From the NCBI GenBank assembly GCA_973895155.1, contig OZ316893.1:16182001-16246000 (forward strand): a stretch of DNA of 64,000 nucleotides. Direction: 5' to 3'. Below the pieces are notes generated by a model, which made no database searches, was not told the DNA's origin, and saw only the letters and a program-made list of their open reading frames with translations. Position 1 is the first letter of the stretch. Each line of letters starts with the position of its first letter. The stretch comes from Marsupella aquatica (Eukaryota > Marchantiophyta). Position numbers and translations under genes: made by a program. Positions 34,732-45,862 of the stretch are shown here, piece by piece.

Positions 34732-35250
34732 AATGAAAAAGGCTTCAGAAGACGTAATATTTGAATGACTTGAAAGAGTATATATCCTCTGAGAATCTCG
34801 ATTTATCAGCGCTTGGAAGATTCTGAGTCAGTTTTAGGAAAATCTAAATATTTGGAGGTCAGCAGGTGACGGCCAGAAAATGTAAATAAACTTCTGCGTT
34901 AAGTTCGTGCCAGATAAAAAATAATTAATCTGGACTCAGACCACGGTAGTCGGTGGTCCAGGTCACTTCTCTCCTGGAATCAAGCAAGCAATAAAGCTAA
35001 AGAACTAGGCCCCACCAAAGATGGTCAACAAACACTGATAATTTATTCACTCGAAATACAACTAAAAGTCGGGACTACAATGTACTGTTACAGTGGTGAT
35101 AAGGTTGGGAACGAGGACGTATAGCAGCTGGGCTAGCTGCTTTCACTGCTCTCGATGGATGACTCACAACCACTCCAAAACAAAATTCGATTGCCACGGT
35201 CCGTCATAGATATGCAGGTGCAATCATAACTCTAGTCCACACCTTTTTTT

Positions 35251-35273
35251 GGGGGGTGGGGGGGGGGAGGGGG
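35251..35273 (+). repeat. G-rich tract, possible G-quadruplex
   Basis: A run of 23 bases is all G except one T and one A. It offers at least four G-tracts and follows an eight-base T run. Confidence 0.7.
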
Positions 35274-35642
35274 CGAGCATATGTAAAGCGCTACAGTCAT
35301 AGACTCATAGCTGTTTATCTGATCGTCCCAAGCCTCCTGGAGTCGCATAGTTAAATTGATATCTTTCAAGTGATCTCTGGTGTAGGGTGTTAGGGTCGTT
35401 GACATAAATTCGCCAATCATAACATACTTTGGTCCTTTGGAGTCGAAGTCCTCTAACGATACCGTTGATGAAAGGCCATCAATCGCCCTCTCTTTTCGTA
35501 ATTTCATTTGCCACAGCGATCAATTCGGAAACCGTGTCTTGAGAAAATGATGTTTCCCCCGACTGGAATCACAAACCAGACTAATTAGGAAAAATATCAT
35601 AACATGGTGAATTAAGAAAGCAGCCCAGATGGGTTGAGACAT

Positions 35643-36081
35643 TGTTAGTGCCCCTCCGCATGGACTGCAGAAAGTTAGCAGCCACTCTTACATCTGGTTA
35701 AATTACTTGGACTGCATTTTAATAGTAGTTAAGGGTTACTGAGGTTAGACTAGTGATGAAAACCTACACCTTGGATGAGCATGTGATTGTGCCAGAGTGT
35801 GCTCATACTTTAGACATCAATTTCAGGAGTGAAAGACTAACAGCAAGAGAAGATGACTTTGTCAGAGAGCAAATATTGAGCTTATTAGGCTTATATGGCA
35901 GATGTACTGGCTATGCATAATGTTCTTGCCTTGGCAGTAGAGGTAGCCTAGATGGGGTGAACCCTGCATCATTTGTCCTTGTCAATTTCTGGATTGTACA
36001 CTGGTTACATGTGAAATTGTGTTATGCAATATTATTGTCTCAACACTTCCAAGTGTCTTTCAATCCAATTTTATCATAACA
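35643..36081 (+). repeat. LTR of a third LTR-element family, with adjoining primer site
   Basis: It starts TGTTAGTG and ends ttttatcataaca. Two bases later comes tggtatcaaagc (36084-36095), a tRNA-Met-type primer site with one change from that of copia B. The first part is homologous to 39487-39910 (aagggttactgaggttagactagtg). The internal element is absent, replaced by the solo LTR at 36111. Confidence 0.65.
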
Positions 36082-36110
36082 ACTGGTATCAAAGCTTGGT
36101 TCGTGAAAGA

Positions 36111-36420
36111 TGTTGAGTATTGCTCTTAGTCTTGTGACTCTAGGGCTAACCACAGTTAGGCTAACTCAGGTTAGGATTTAGCTAAGGTTAGCAGTGATGC
36201 ATGCTGTATATAACTAGGGCCGATGCCAGTCCCTGGTGGATCTTCAGTTCATTGTTGGAGTGGAGCAAGAGAGAAGTAACGGTCTCTTGTTTTCCCATGG
36301 ATGTAGCCTCAGTCGTGAGGTGAACCACATACTCGCTGTGTCGACTACTTTATATGGTGTTTACCTGTGCATGGTGTCTCGGGATAAGGATTATCCCCAA
36401 CGAAGGGATTATCCCCAACA
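36111..36420 (+). repeat. solo LTR (310 bp) with 5-bp target duplication
   Basis: It starts TGTTGAGTATTG and ends ATTATCCCCAACA. The flanks are aaaga at 36106-36110 and aaaga at 36421-36425. It shares blocks with the copia A/B LTR (gatgtagcctca, gaggtgaaccacata, tgtgtcgacta), so it is a distant member of that family. Recombination between LTRs probably removed the interior. Confidence 0.8.
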
Positions 36421-36929
36421 AAAGAGAGTGAGGGAAGTTTTGTAATCAATCATTTATTTTTTTAAACACAACAAAAGTGGAAAATATTTCAATTGATGAG
36501 TTGATTGACATTGTTGCAATCCCCTGGGGGATCACTTAGTGTAGAAACCCCCTAAAATGTTTGCAAAATTAATCTGTGGACCCCCATGTTATTTTAGAGG
36601 CACTTATCTAGAAACTGAAGCCTAGATGGACTTCCAAATCTAAAGAAAAAATATTCAAAACTGGACAAGTCAATGTTTGACACTTGAAACAGTTGCCAAA
36701 CTTACCAAGGCAACCATAATTAATATCAATAGTAAAACCAGCTGCAATGTGAACTATGTTTAATGTGTGGGTAGCTTTTGCCCACTTCAGCAAAACGGTG
36801 CTCGAAAGTTTCTTCCACGGTACCGACCGGATGCTAGATGCACTCAAGTTGCATCGAAAGTAATCACTTTCAATTCCTACACGCAGATAGACGAAGAGAG
36901 AGAAGTCATTGGTGTCATCAAATCATTAA

Positions 36930-37215
36930 CTTTGCATAATCATTTGAGACAAAAAGTTTCATGGAAGCAAATCTCCAATTGTGGAATTTGGAATCGATCG
37001 AAAGCTAAAGAAATTTAGAAACTCATGACCACTTTAGTACTTGAAAAAATCTCCCAATGTTACATTCATTGGAAAGCTAAAGAACATTGGAAACTTATAA
37101 TCTCCTCAGAACTCAACTAAATCTATCAATGTTAAGTTCATTAAAAAGCTAAAGAATTTTAAAATTCATAATCTCTTTAGTACTCAATAAAATCTGTCAA
37201 TTTTAGGTTCATTCT
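36930..37215 (+). repeat. 72-bp degenerate tandem repeat, about 3.5 units
   Basis: The motif aaagctaaag recurs at 37001, 37073 and 37145, exactly 72 bp apart, within units that also share ttcatt before it and aaatct-tcaat after it. Confidence 0.7.
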
Positions 37216-37722
37216 CATGGAGGGGGTCAACATTTAAGGGGTTGTACAACAAAGTTTTTATTCACGTTAGAGATTATGAAATCACGGGAAAATTTTATTT
37301 TTCAAATTACTTACTCAATTCTTACCGAATGATGACAATGCTGAGCTCATCAGGACCGTCTATTCAAGATCTTTCTAACGTCATATTATACGTGAGTTTT
37401 CATTATGATTTTACTCAGCAATGTCAAATTGAAAATTGCTACCGAGAAAATTTTATGTTTTGAATAAAATCAAAATGTAAATAAAACAGTTATTGGGAGC
37501 AGTTTTACCTCAATCTTTTGTCTTTTGATTTGCATGTCAGTTTTTTTTACATTCTTTTTTACGGCATGGCGTCCCAGTTTTTACAGAAAACTTGCCACAA
37601 ACACGAATGCAGAAGTTAATTTTATCCGAAAACAAGTCTCTTCCTGTTTGCAGCGTGCCATGATGATGTGGCATGCTGTGGAGCCAGGAATTTTGCAAAG
37701 GACCCCCAATGGGGGTCCGTAA

Positions 37723-38778
37723 ATAATAATTAAATTTGAGAAAATAAATTAGAAAGTAGAAACCCTTGCATCCCTTCTTATATGACTTTTGACAGATTAT
37801 ATATCTTGTTCAATATAAAAAATAATACTTTTGCCAAAGCTGGATTCACAAGTGTCTTTAATATAAAATTTTGATTATAAGTAGTAGCCCAACGGGATCA
37901 GAAATGGCACTCCTTTAATCCCACCCAGTTCAATTGATCCAACGAGTGATTCCCTTGAGCTGCTATCTGAATTAGAAATTGATAGATTGTTCACATTTGA
38001 TCAAGAAATATATTATTACAGGTTTGACAAATTTGGGTTCACTATGGTGTTTTTTCAATTATTGAATGAAACAGAACGCTGAGTGCTCGGATCAGGATTT
38101 TTTTAAGGGACTTAAGAAGAGCATGTCTTTTTGGATGGAATGGTGTGTCATTAATCAACAGTAGCAAAATTGGTCCTTGGTAAACAATATCATGTCAGTT
38201 TCAAGTTCATGAATGCTCGATCCAATACTTTGTCAGGTAGACTTAATTCTAGTTAATTCTAGCAAAAGAGGATCTAGTTACCTTCAAAATTTTCCGTGGA
38301 GATTCATATAAGTAGTCTGTTGTACATTTGCTTTCTTGGCAACCAAAAAATTGTGAAATGAGTCATGGGACCTAGTGGTATAGAAGCTGGTGGCCAGCAA
38401 AGATATTTGCCTCAATGAGGGACCATCATTGAATGAGGGGCAGAAAATAACTGCCTTAAACTCCTTATGCTCACAAGATTGATGAGAGCTTGAGCATGAG
38501 TATGTATAGCACCAACACCAACACCAACTGATTTGGGAGGAAGAAAATCATTTAGAATATCATCTTCATAACCATCAAGAATTCCAGTAAGTATGGTACG
38601 TGATATCCCATGAAGATATAGTATATCGAGCTGCCAAAAAATGGAGGGCGCCAAACCGGGAGACATGATCCCTCAGACAAAAGACCCAATCAAGGGGGGG
38701 ACCACCAAGGGGCCAAGAAAGGCAAGAAATCAAAGAAACAAAGAACTACCGCAGACCCAAAAAAACAGGACCCAAAGC
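37723..38778. other. no supported gene
   Basis: AT-rich sequence with no coherent frame. Nothing supportable beyond simple sequence. Confidence 0.4.
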
Positions 38779-39225
38779 CTACCTATCAGCAAACTGAAGA
38801 GCCTGGTATAGCTCCGGTGTGAACTGCATGGGAGGGTCAAGCAAAGGAATCCTACTAGAGGACCTAAGCCCAAGAATGGTGAACGCCTGTGCCTGCTGAA
38901 GCGCAATAGTCACCCTCTGTCTAAAAAATGCGGTGATGACAGACACTGGGGGATAGGACCTCCGCTCGACGTACTGAACTGTGCAAGAGCGTAGAAAATG
39001 GTCAAAGGATAAGTGTAGCACCCCAAGATACATATGAAACAAAACCTTGTATCGCAGTCTTCTTTTGAAGTTGAGTACCTCGCAGCAGCAAAAGCTACAT
39101 AATAGGTACTTTGGTTGAACATGCAGGTCTGGAATCTGGGGACCCAGCCACAGCCATATGAATGAGTGAATCCACATTCTGACAATAGAAGTGCTTTGCA
39201 CATTGTGAGTAATCAGGAAGCACAT
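38779..39225 (-). other. open frame of unknown function (148 codons)
   Basis: The distal part reads YVERRSYPPVSVITAFF, then LQQAQAFTILGLRSSSR, then MQFTPELYQALQFADR, which looks protein-like. The proximal part is rich in Cys, Phe and Trp and less convincing. No domain recognised; it may be a fragment of a repeated gene. Confidence 0.25.
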
Positions 39226-39486
39226 AAATATGAGATATGTTTTCTTAGGTAATTAGTGTTTGATAGCCAGATTGAATTCTTCAAGATAGATTGATGGCAA
39301 GCTCAATCACTTTGATATGCTGACCCAAATTATTCATGTACTGATTTTACTAGAAACTACAAGATATTGCAGAGTTTTGACATACACCAATTAGTTAGTA
39401 AGCTTCTATGTATGTATAGATTAGTTGACAGATTGTCAATTATGTCTTAATTCTAGCTAAAGTGGGGAGTTACCTTTTAGAATTTC

Positions 39487-39910
39487 TGTTGGAGATACAA
39501 ATAAAGAATGGAGTAAGTTTGCAAAATAGTTAACTCAGACTAGACTTAAGGAGGAATTTGTTTGCTACTCTAAGTCTAGTGGCTGGTTAGGTTTACTAAA
39601 GCATATTTGAACCATGGTCAAGGGCTACTGAGGTTATACTAGTGGAGATGGCCTATACCCTAGAAGAGCATTTCATTGTGCTCACACTAGAGATCAGTCG
39701 GTCTTCAACAGTTGAAGATTGGAGAAAGAGATGAGGTGATTGTCATAGGCTTGCCAGGCTACGGCGGATGGATGGTGTTAGTAGAGTGATTGTTTTCTCT
39801 CGGCCATGGACATAACTCAAACGGGGAGAAGCATGTATCTTTGGTTGTGCATCAATTGTATATTTTACACTAGTTCATATGACGTTGTGTTATCCAATTT
39901 TATCTCAACA
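39487..39910 (+). repeat. diverged LTR related to 35643-36081
   Basis: It starts TGTTGGAGATAC and ends ttttatctcaaca. It shares tcaagggctactgaggtta and the following 60-80 bp with the LTR at 35643. No target duplication or internal element is visible. Confidence 0.5.
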
Positions 39911-41137
39911 GTAATAAAGAAAAGAAAAAGTGACGCATTGCATCTTGGAGAAAATTTTGGGAGGACTTTTGTGAAAAACACCCTGCATAATTTGGGCCTG
40001 AGTAGAAAACTACCACTTTTAATGAAGTACACTTGTATTGCTCACACTGGAGTAAAGTGCATAGGAGGGTCTTAGAATTTGTAAATTTGCTTAGAGTCCA
40101 TAAGAGCAACAACCTCGGCACTATGTCGAAAAGTGCAGGCTTAAGCCCTCTAGTGCAACAAACATCCCCTATCTAAAAAAGGCAATGAGGACTCTAAACA
40201 ATGATTCCAAACTACTACAGGGATCAGAGCAATGGTCAAGTTTTTCTTCAGTATGAGTAACCCAAGGATCTTATTATAATTCAATCTTGTTTTCCTTCAA
40301 GTTGCTCAACATAGCCTGGTGTTCTCTCAGACTTACTGTGGAGATGTTCAATGCCTTTTTATGGCATGTCCACAAAAAGTTTTTCCAGGTCAATGCCTTC
40401 CCCTTACGTTTCTGTGAATTCCTTTTATATAGTATAAATCATTTGTATTGCAGGTGAGGGGTCTGTAAGTGGGTTGTAACGAGATTCTTTCACTCTGATT
40501 AAATGTCCATTCCATCACTAAAAATCAAGTTTTGTACTTTCCATACTAGGCCCCTTCCTGAAACAGGTGACAAAAGAGAAATGAACAGCTCCTCTACTCT
40601 GAAAGGGTAAGTCGTCCTACTTAAATTATATGTATTTTGCTTTGCAAGGCATCCTTTACTGTTGAGGACTCTGTAAACCTGAATAAAACAAAGTTACTTC
40701 TTTGTTTTGAGCGTTTGTGACTGCCATCTTCCCCCAAACATAGGGCCTGGGCATTGTGTTAATAAATGGACTTCTTTGGTCTCATAAAAAAAAGTACTTG
40801 TAACTCAAACACAATGCCTGGGCGTTATGTTCTCAACGACAAAGTGGGCATTTGAATTTGGTGTTGTGTTCACCTTTGACCCAAATAAAACTAACAACAT
40901 TGAATACCAAAGGTGAGAGTTCAGGGATTGCATGACACAACTATATACTGTGAGCTTCATTCTTAGAGGCAGATCAAAATGGGCAATTGGAATGGTTGTC
41001 TGATCAATTGAGAGTCCTATTGAGAGCAATCTCAAACATGCAGTCACATTTCAAACCCAACACAACAAGTACAAAAAACCAAACTTAGTGCTGGTTGGAC
41101 TCCGTCAAAATTTGAACATAACAACACTGTTCACCTT
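39911..41137. other. no supported gene
   Basis: Short frames only on both strands; nothing else recognised. Confidence 0.4.
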
Positions 41138-41392
41138 AATTAGTGTTATGCAAGTCAGAATTAGTGTTAGTAACACTAATTTTGGTGAAAATGATTTGGA
41201 GTCTAAGTAACACTAATTTTTTCCGGGTTTTTCAGAATTTTCACTTTTGTTTAAATTGCTAGTAACACTAATTTTTGTGGATCTTACAAATTAGTGTTTT
41301 TCCCTTTATTTTCTGACTCTTTAGACCACAGTAACACTTTATCATTTGCACAAAAATAGTGTTAGCACAAAATTAATGACTAACACTAATTT
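41138..41392. repeat. clustered taacactaa / ttagtgtta motifs in both orientations
   Basis: At least seven copies of the 9-bp word or its complement occur in about 250 bp. At 41161-41179 two copies form a perfect palindrome with a one-base loop. Confidence 0.7.
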
Positions 41393-42221
41393 GCAAATAA
41401 ACATTGAAAATTGAGATCTCAAATTAGTGAAATAAAATCCTGGATGGACCGAGACATTGTCCGAGCCCATCCCCATCTATTGCATGAAGCAATTGTTGCT
41501 TGTACACCAAAAAGAAAAAGGAACTTGTTGAGGATTGTAGTTGACTACTTTGACTACCTTGGGGAGAAAGTAATCAAGACATCATGGTGATCATGAGTAA
41601 TAGTATGATGTCTTTCAGATTCAAGCTAGTCAAGTTGTCAACTTATTCAGAAAATTGTTTCAATAGTGTAATTAAAACCGGTTGCAAAAAGATAAAGAGA
41701 TTGTTTCCAGGTCATATTTTAGTTTAAACTTTAAAAATATTATCTGATTTAATTTGAAAATTCTGATAAAGTTTATTCAAGCTTTACCAGTCCATCTAAG
41801 TTTTATAGACAAAGTATAGATCCATGAGACATATGCTTGATGGGCCCTCTGGTGAAACTTTCTTACCTGATGGGCCCCTACGAAACAATTTTTACCTAAT
41901 AGGCCCCTAGGAATGTTTTTTTACCAAATAGGCCCCCTCTTAATGAGCCGTGCTAACTGTTCTTCTGACCACAACAAGCCCTATGTTGTACACTGTGTGT
42001 TTACGTCCAGTCCACCATGGTCCGCACCATAGTGAACCATGCTCCCAACCGAGCGCCAACAACACAATCAACAATGGGACCGTTCTAAATAGGGCGGGGG
42101 TTTAGCCATGAAGAGATATAATTGCATTATGTATTTGTGTGTTGTGAGGGGTTTAGGGTTGAATGTCACCGTTACCTGTCAATCATCGCTCTTTGATTCT
42201 TTGTGTTGCAGGAGGGTCCAA

Positions 42222-42312
42222 GCACTCGGGTTTTGTCGATGCTTGGGCTTTTGTCGACGCTCGATACTCGGATTTTGTTGATGCTCGATGTTTGGGTTTT
42301 GTCGATACCTTC
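42222..42312 (+). repeat. degenerate minisatellite, ttttgtcgatgctcg type
   Basis: The word ggttttgtcgatgct and variants recur four times at 15-36 bp spacing. One forward frame through it would read repeats of FVDAR, which I regard as a by-product of the repeat. Confidence 0.55.
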
Positions 42313-42563
42313 AGGTTGTTGATTGAAGCCCAGTGCCTAGTCAGTGACCAAAAAAATGCTCATGGAAGTACCAGGATCATAATGATTGCACATGTACTCC
42401 AAACTGATAGTCACAGATAAAAATGTCGAGAAAACTATATGTGGAGCACGTGAAAGTAAGCCCTATGACTATTCCATTGTATGGTACAAATTCAAATCTG
42501 AAGACATAATCAATGTTTCCTTCATTTTGCAGTTGTGTAGCGTCCACTATTCAAATCCAAATA

Positions 42564-42717
42564 TATAGTTCATATTGTCTTCATTCTGCAGTTTGGTTAG
42601 TGACGCCCACAATTCCACGGTTCTCCTAATTGCGTCATTGTATAGTTCATATTGTCTTCATTCTGCAGTTTGGTTAGTGACGCCCACAATTCCACGGTTC
42701 TCCTAATTGCGTCATTG
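42564..42717. repeat. exact 77-bp tandem duplication
   Basis: Units at 42564-42640 and 42641-42717 appear identical; a third unit begins (tatag) and stops. The identity points to a recent duplication. Confidence 0.9.
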
Positions 42718-45700
42718 TATAGTGTTGTTCTACCGTGCGAGGTTGGGTGCAAGGTTCGATAGTACAATTTACCTTACATTCATGGTTGATTATGGAGTTT
42801 TTTGTAAATGTAATTGATCATTGCATGAACCAAAAGTTGGTTAAAGTGGTTAGTTAAAATGACTGCTAGAAAAAAAATTGTCGCAAAAGTGTGAAAGGTG
42901 CCATTTCGGTAAAAAATAAATTATTGGGGCCATTATGTAAGAAAAGTACACCACACACGCCATCAAACATATACGGTACCTCATAGATCCGTCATGGCTT
43001 GAGTTTCTGTAATTAGTATTAATGACACTAAATATGATGAACAATGTATTTAATTAAAGTATCCAAATATCCAATGGACCACTTTTCGAATGCAACTCCA
43101 TGTTTGGTATGGATGGATAAATGCGATGGCATGTGGCCAGTACTTCTGGCGAATTTATAGGGAATTTCAAAAAGCGTCTATGAGCCAAACCGAACGTCAA
43201 ATGTACTTTCCGATCGATTGGGGATAGAATCTACGGGGAGCATGTAACCCATAAACTAGAGCTCTCTCTCACCGTTGATTTGGAGATGAATGCGCTATCG
43301 AAGAGATTGACTGACTGAGACGCACCGTCTGCCATTTTGCAAAGAATTTGTACAGGGGTAAACCTAAGTTCTGGTCCTCAGCTACTGACTGGTGAGGTGT
43401 ACGCGAGCCCATTTATGGAAAGAATCTGAACCAAGGACGTTACGAGATAGATACCGCAAACTGAAATGGCAATTGAGTTAAAAGTATTAAAGTTGGTCAC
43501 CTGAAATTCATTCCCAGTTTCCCACGGTACCAGAGACAGTTAGACAGACGTGGACTCCCTTTGGACAGTTAACGTTCTCCATTATGGCTGTGGACACAGA
43601 CTTCCATTCCGCCATTCTGGTTCTACAGACCGGCCAGACAATAAATAATCAAGTACGTACAGTACTAACATCCCCTCGAAGAAAGAGCAGCGTCTGCATG
43701 TCAGGGACTCCTCATCAATCAGAGCTAAATCGGTAGCGGTTGTCAGGAACGCAATTTAAAACCGAGATTCATTGCCTGGCAAGCAGTTATTCAAGGAATT
43801 TGTAGGCTTGACACTGTACGTCATCTGCTCGTACTTGTGGACGTCTTCCCTTAGATCGTTTCTGAAGCAAGAAGGGTGTGTGCGTGCGTGCGTTCGTTCG
43901 TGCGTGCGTGATCTCATGCGTGTGTTATTAGTGCAGTTTTTCGCTTGCGTGTGTGAGTACTAGTTGATTACCTGAGCGTCAATATAGAGGAGAAAAAAAA
44001 CCAGGAAAAATATGCCGGAAACATTTGCTTGCTAAAACACATAATAAAATATTTGATAGAACCCTGAGTTATCCAGATCGTTCAGTTTTTTATTAAAAAA
44101 TTAATGTATTTTTTAATAAAACCCCCAAAAGGGCAAAAAACTTTATTCCATACAACCGACAACAAACTTCCTAGGAGAAGGAGGGGGAGCAACAAACAAT
44201 TAAGGGGGCTGAAAACAGGAGCACACCTAGAGAAGAGAGAAAACGCCCCTGTAACCTGTCCGCCTAGTATGAAGGAGGTGGAACAGAGAAGGAAGGAGGG
44301 ACCAGGACACGGCTACTTAGGATCTAAACAATAGAGCCAAAAAGAGCAACATAGGGAACACAGAACGGCAGGCAAAACCTGATAAACCCAAGGATCTGTG
44401 ATGGAAGGACCAACCCAAATCCCCACTGGCTGCCAAAAACCCCAGGGCCATTCCCTACAAACTATTCCCATGCATGCTCTTGTCAGATGTCATGTGTAAT
44501 CCTCATTGGAAATCCTCTCGATCTATAGGTGAATAGGACCTGCTCAGAGTGGACCACAGATTGAACCATCAAACAAAGAGTGTCACCCTGATATATCCAT
44601 GTGTAGACTCCCCCAGGTTCAACCCTCTATTCCCATCATATTAAACCAGAATACCTCCATCAGAATCTGGTTCAACAGAAAAGGTTGAGGCTAGTATCCA
44701 CCTAGCCAGGAGAGAGGAAACCACTATAGTGGTGTCCAAAATTGCCAACCAACCGAGAGAGCAATAACCCAATTGGCCTGTACCTCACCAACAATACACC
44801 GGGGTGCAGAAGAAGTGGCCTCCACGCCTGGAAATCTACCCATTTGGCATCACAAGAACAATAAAACCCCTATCTTTGTATCATCACATGTCACCTACAT
44901 CTTGCATCACCCCCCATGATCACCAACAGCTGTTTCTTGTGCTGTGGATGTGTGTGCCTCCTTCCCAATTTATTCTCCCACTTTTTTCTCACCACTGCAG
45001 TAGAGAGACACACCCCCTGATTTTTCCCATCTTCCACCACCTTGATAGTCCTCCGCACCTCACCACACAACAACCCCAGCCGAGGCCAGCCCAGTGGAGA
45101 CAGGATAAGCAACCCCAAGACTGAACCATGAATGAACCAAGCTCAAAACCCGATCAATGAACAATCCTATATTACTCTAGATTTGCTGGACCTACGACAG
45201 ACAAACTGAATAACTATACTAAGATCCTAGAACCATATAATGGATCATGGCCAAAATACAATGCTACCATCTCCTACCTAGGAGACAAAAAGAACTGTCT
45301 AATCAAAAGGAGAGACCAGATCCTAGAGTAAAAGGAAGAACCCAATGTGTCGTATGCTAATAAAAGCAAATATCAAGAAATATATGCTAAAAACTCGGTG
45401 TTCGTTCCTGTGGAATAACAAGAATGAGATGATAAAATATTTTAAAGTCTTTTGAGTGGTTTAGAGATGGTACTCGACATCTTGAAGAAAAATAGAATCT
45501 TAAATAAAACATAGGTAATTAACAAAATATGAACAAAAGTGACATTTGTTGAATAATAGAATCTTAAAGCTTTTAGAGGTATAGTTTAGCAATCTTTAAG
45601 TCCATCCTCATGTATTAAGAAGGAGTTATGGCATTGTTTGAGACTGTCGTGACATATAGTATCGTAGCCATATAGTGTATCGAAAACATACAAGTCACCA

Positions 45701-45822
45701 GCAATGCATATGTGCAAGCTGCTAGCAACCAACATGCATAGAAAAAGTTCAATCACATTCACAAGTGCCAAGAAAAAGCAAGTGAGGTGGTATGTACGTA
45801 GTGGAGGTATAAACCTCTGTAT
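42718..45822. other. no supported gene; simple repeat at 43876-43910
   Basis: A tgcg/ttcg microsatellite lies at 43876-43910. The rest holds only short frames. Some minus-strand text at 44200-45100 looks like degraded coding sequence but cannot be assigned. Confidence 0.35.
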
Positions 45823-45830
45823 CCCCCCCC
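45823..45830 (-). promoter_or_regulatory. possible polypurine tract of gypsy C
   Basis: Eight consecutive G on the minus strand lie just downstream of the integrase-PHD frame. The LTR that should follow is not recognisable. Confidence 0.35.
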
Positions 45831-45862
45831 AGACCACAGCCAAAAGGAGGGCTGAAGAAAAG

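Larger units (their letters stand above)
33130..37722. mobile_element. candidate large element bounded by diverged inverted repeats with terminal hairpins
   Basis: The left end at 33130 reads ttacggaccccactagaggtc and continues aaaattcctggcaccacag. The reverse complement of the right end at 37722 reads ttacggacccccattggggg and continues aaaattcctggctccacag. Similarity extends for roughly 90 bp. Each end also folds back on itself (ggacccc with ggggtcc). No transposase was recognised inside. The region holds later LTR insertions (35643-36420). A target duplication is not evident, so a foldback-like or harbinger-like origin is only a possibility. Confidence 0.5.

Noticed and set aside
43876-43910. 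Microsatellite as a functional element
   Set aside because: Simple tgcg repeat with no further structure; noted only as simple sequence.
44804-45124. 106-codon plus-strand frame rich in His and Pro
   Set aside because: Low-complexity C-rich sequence, no motif, no start context.
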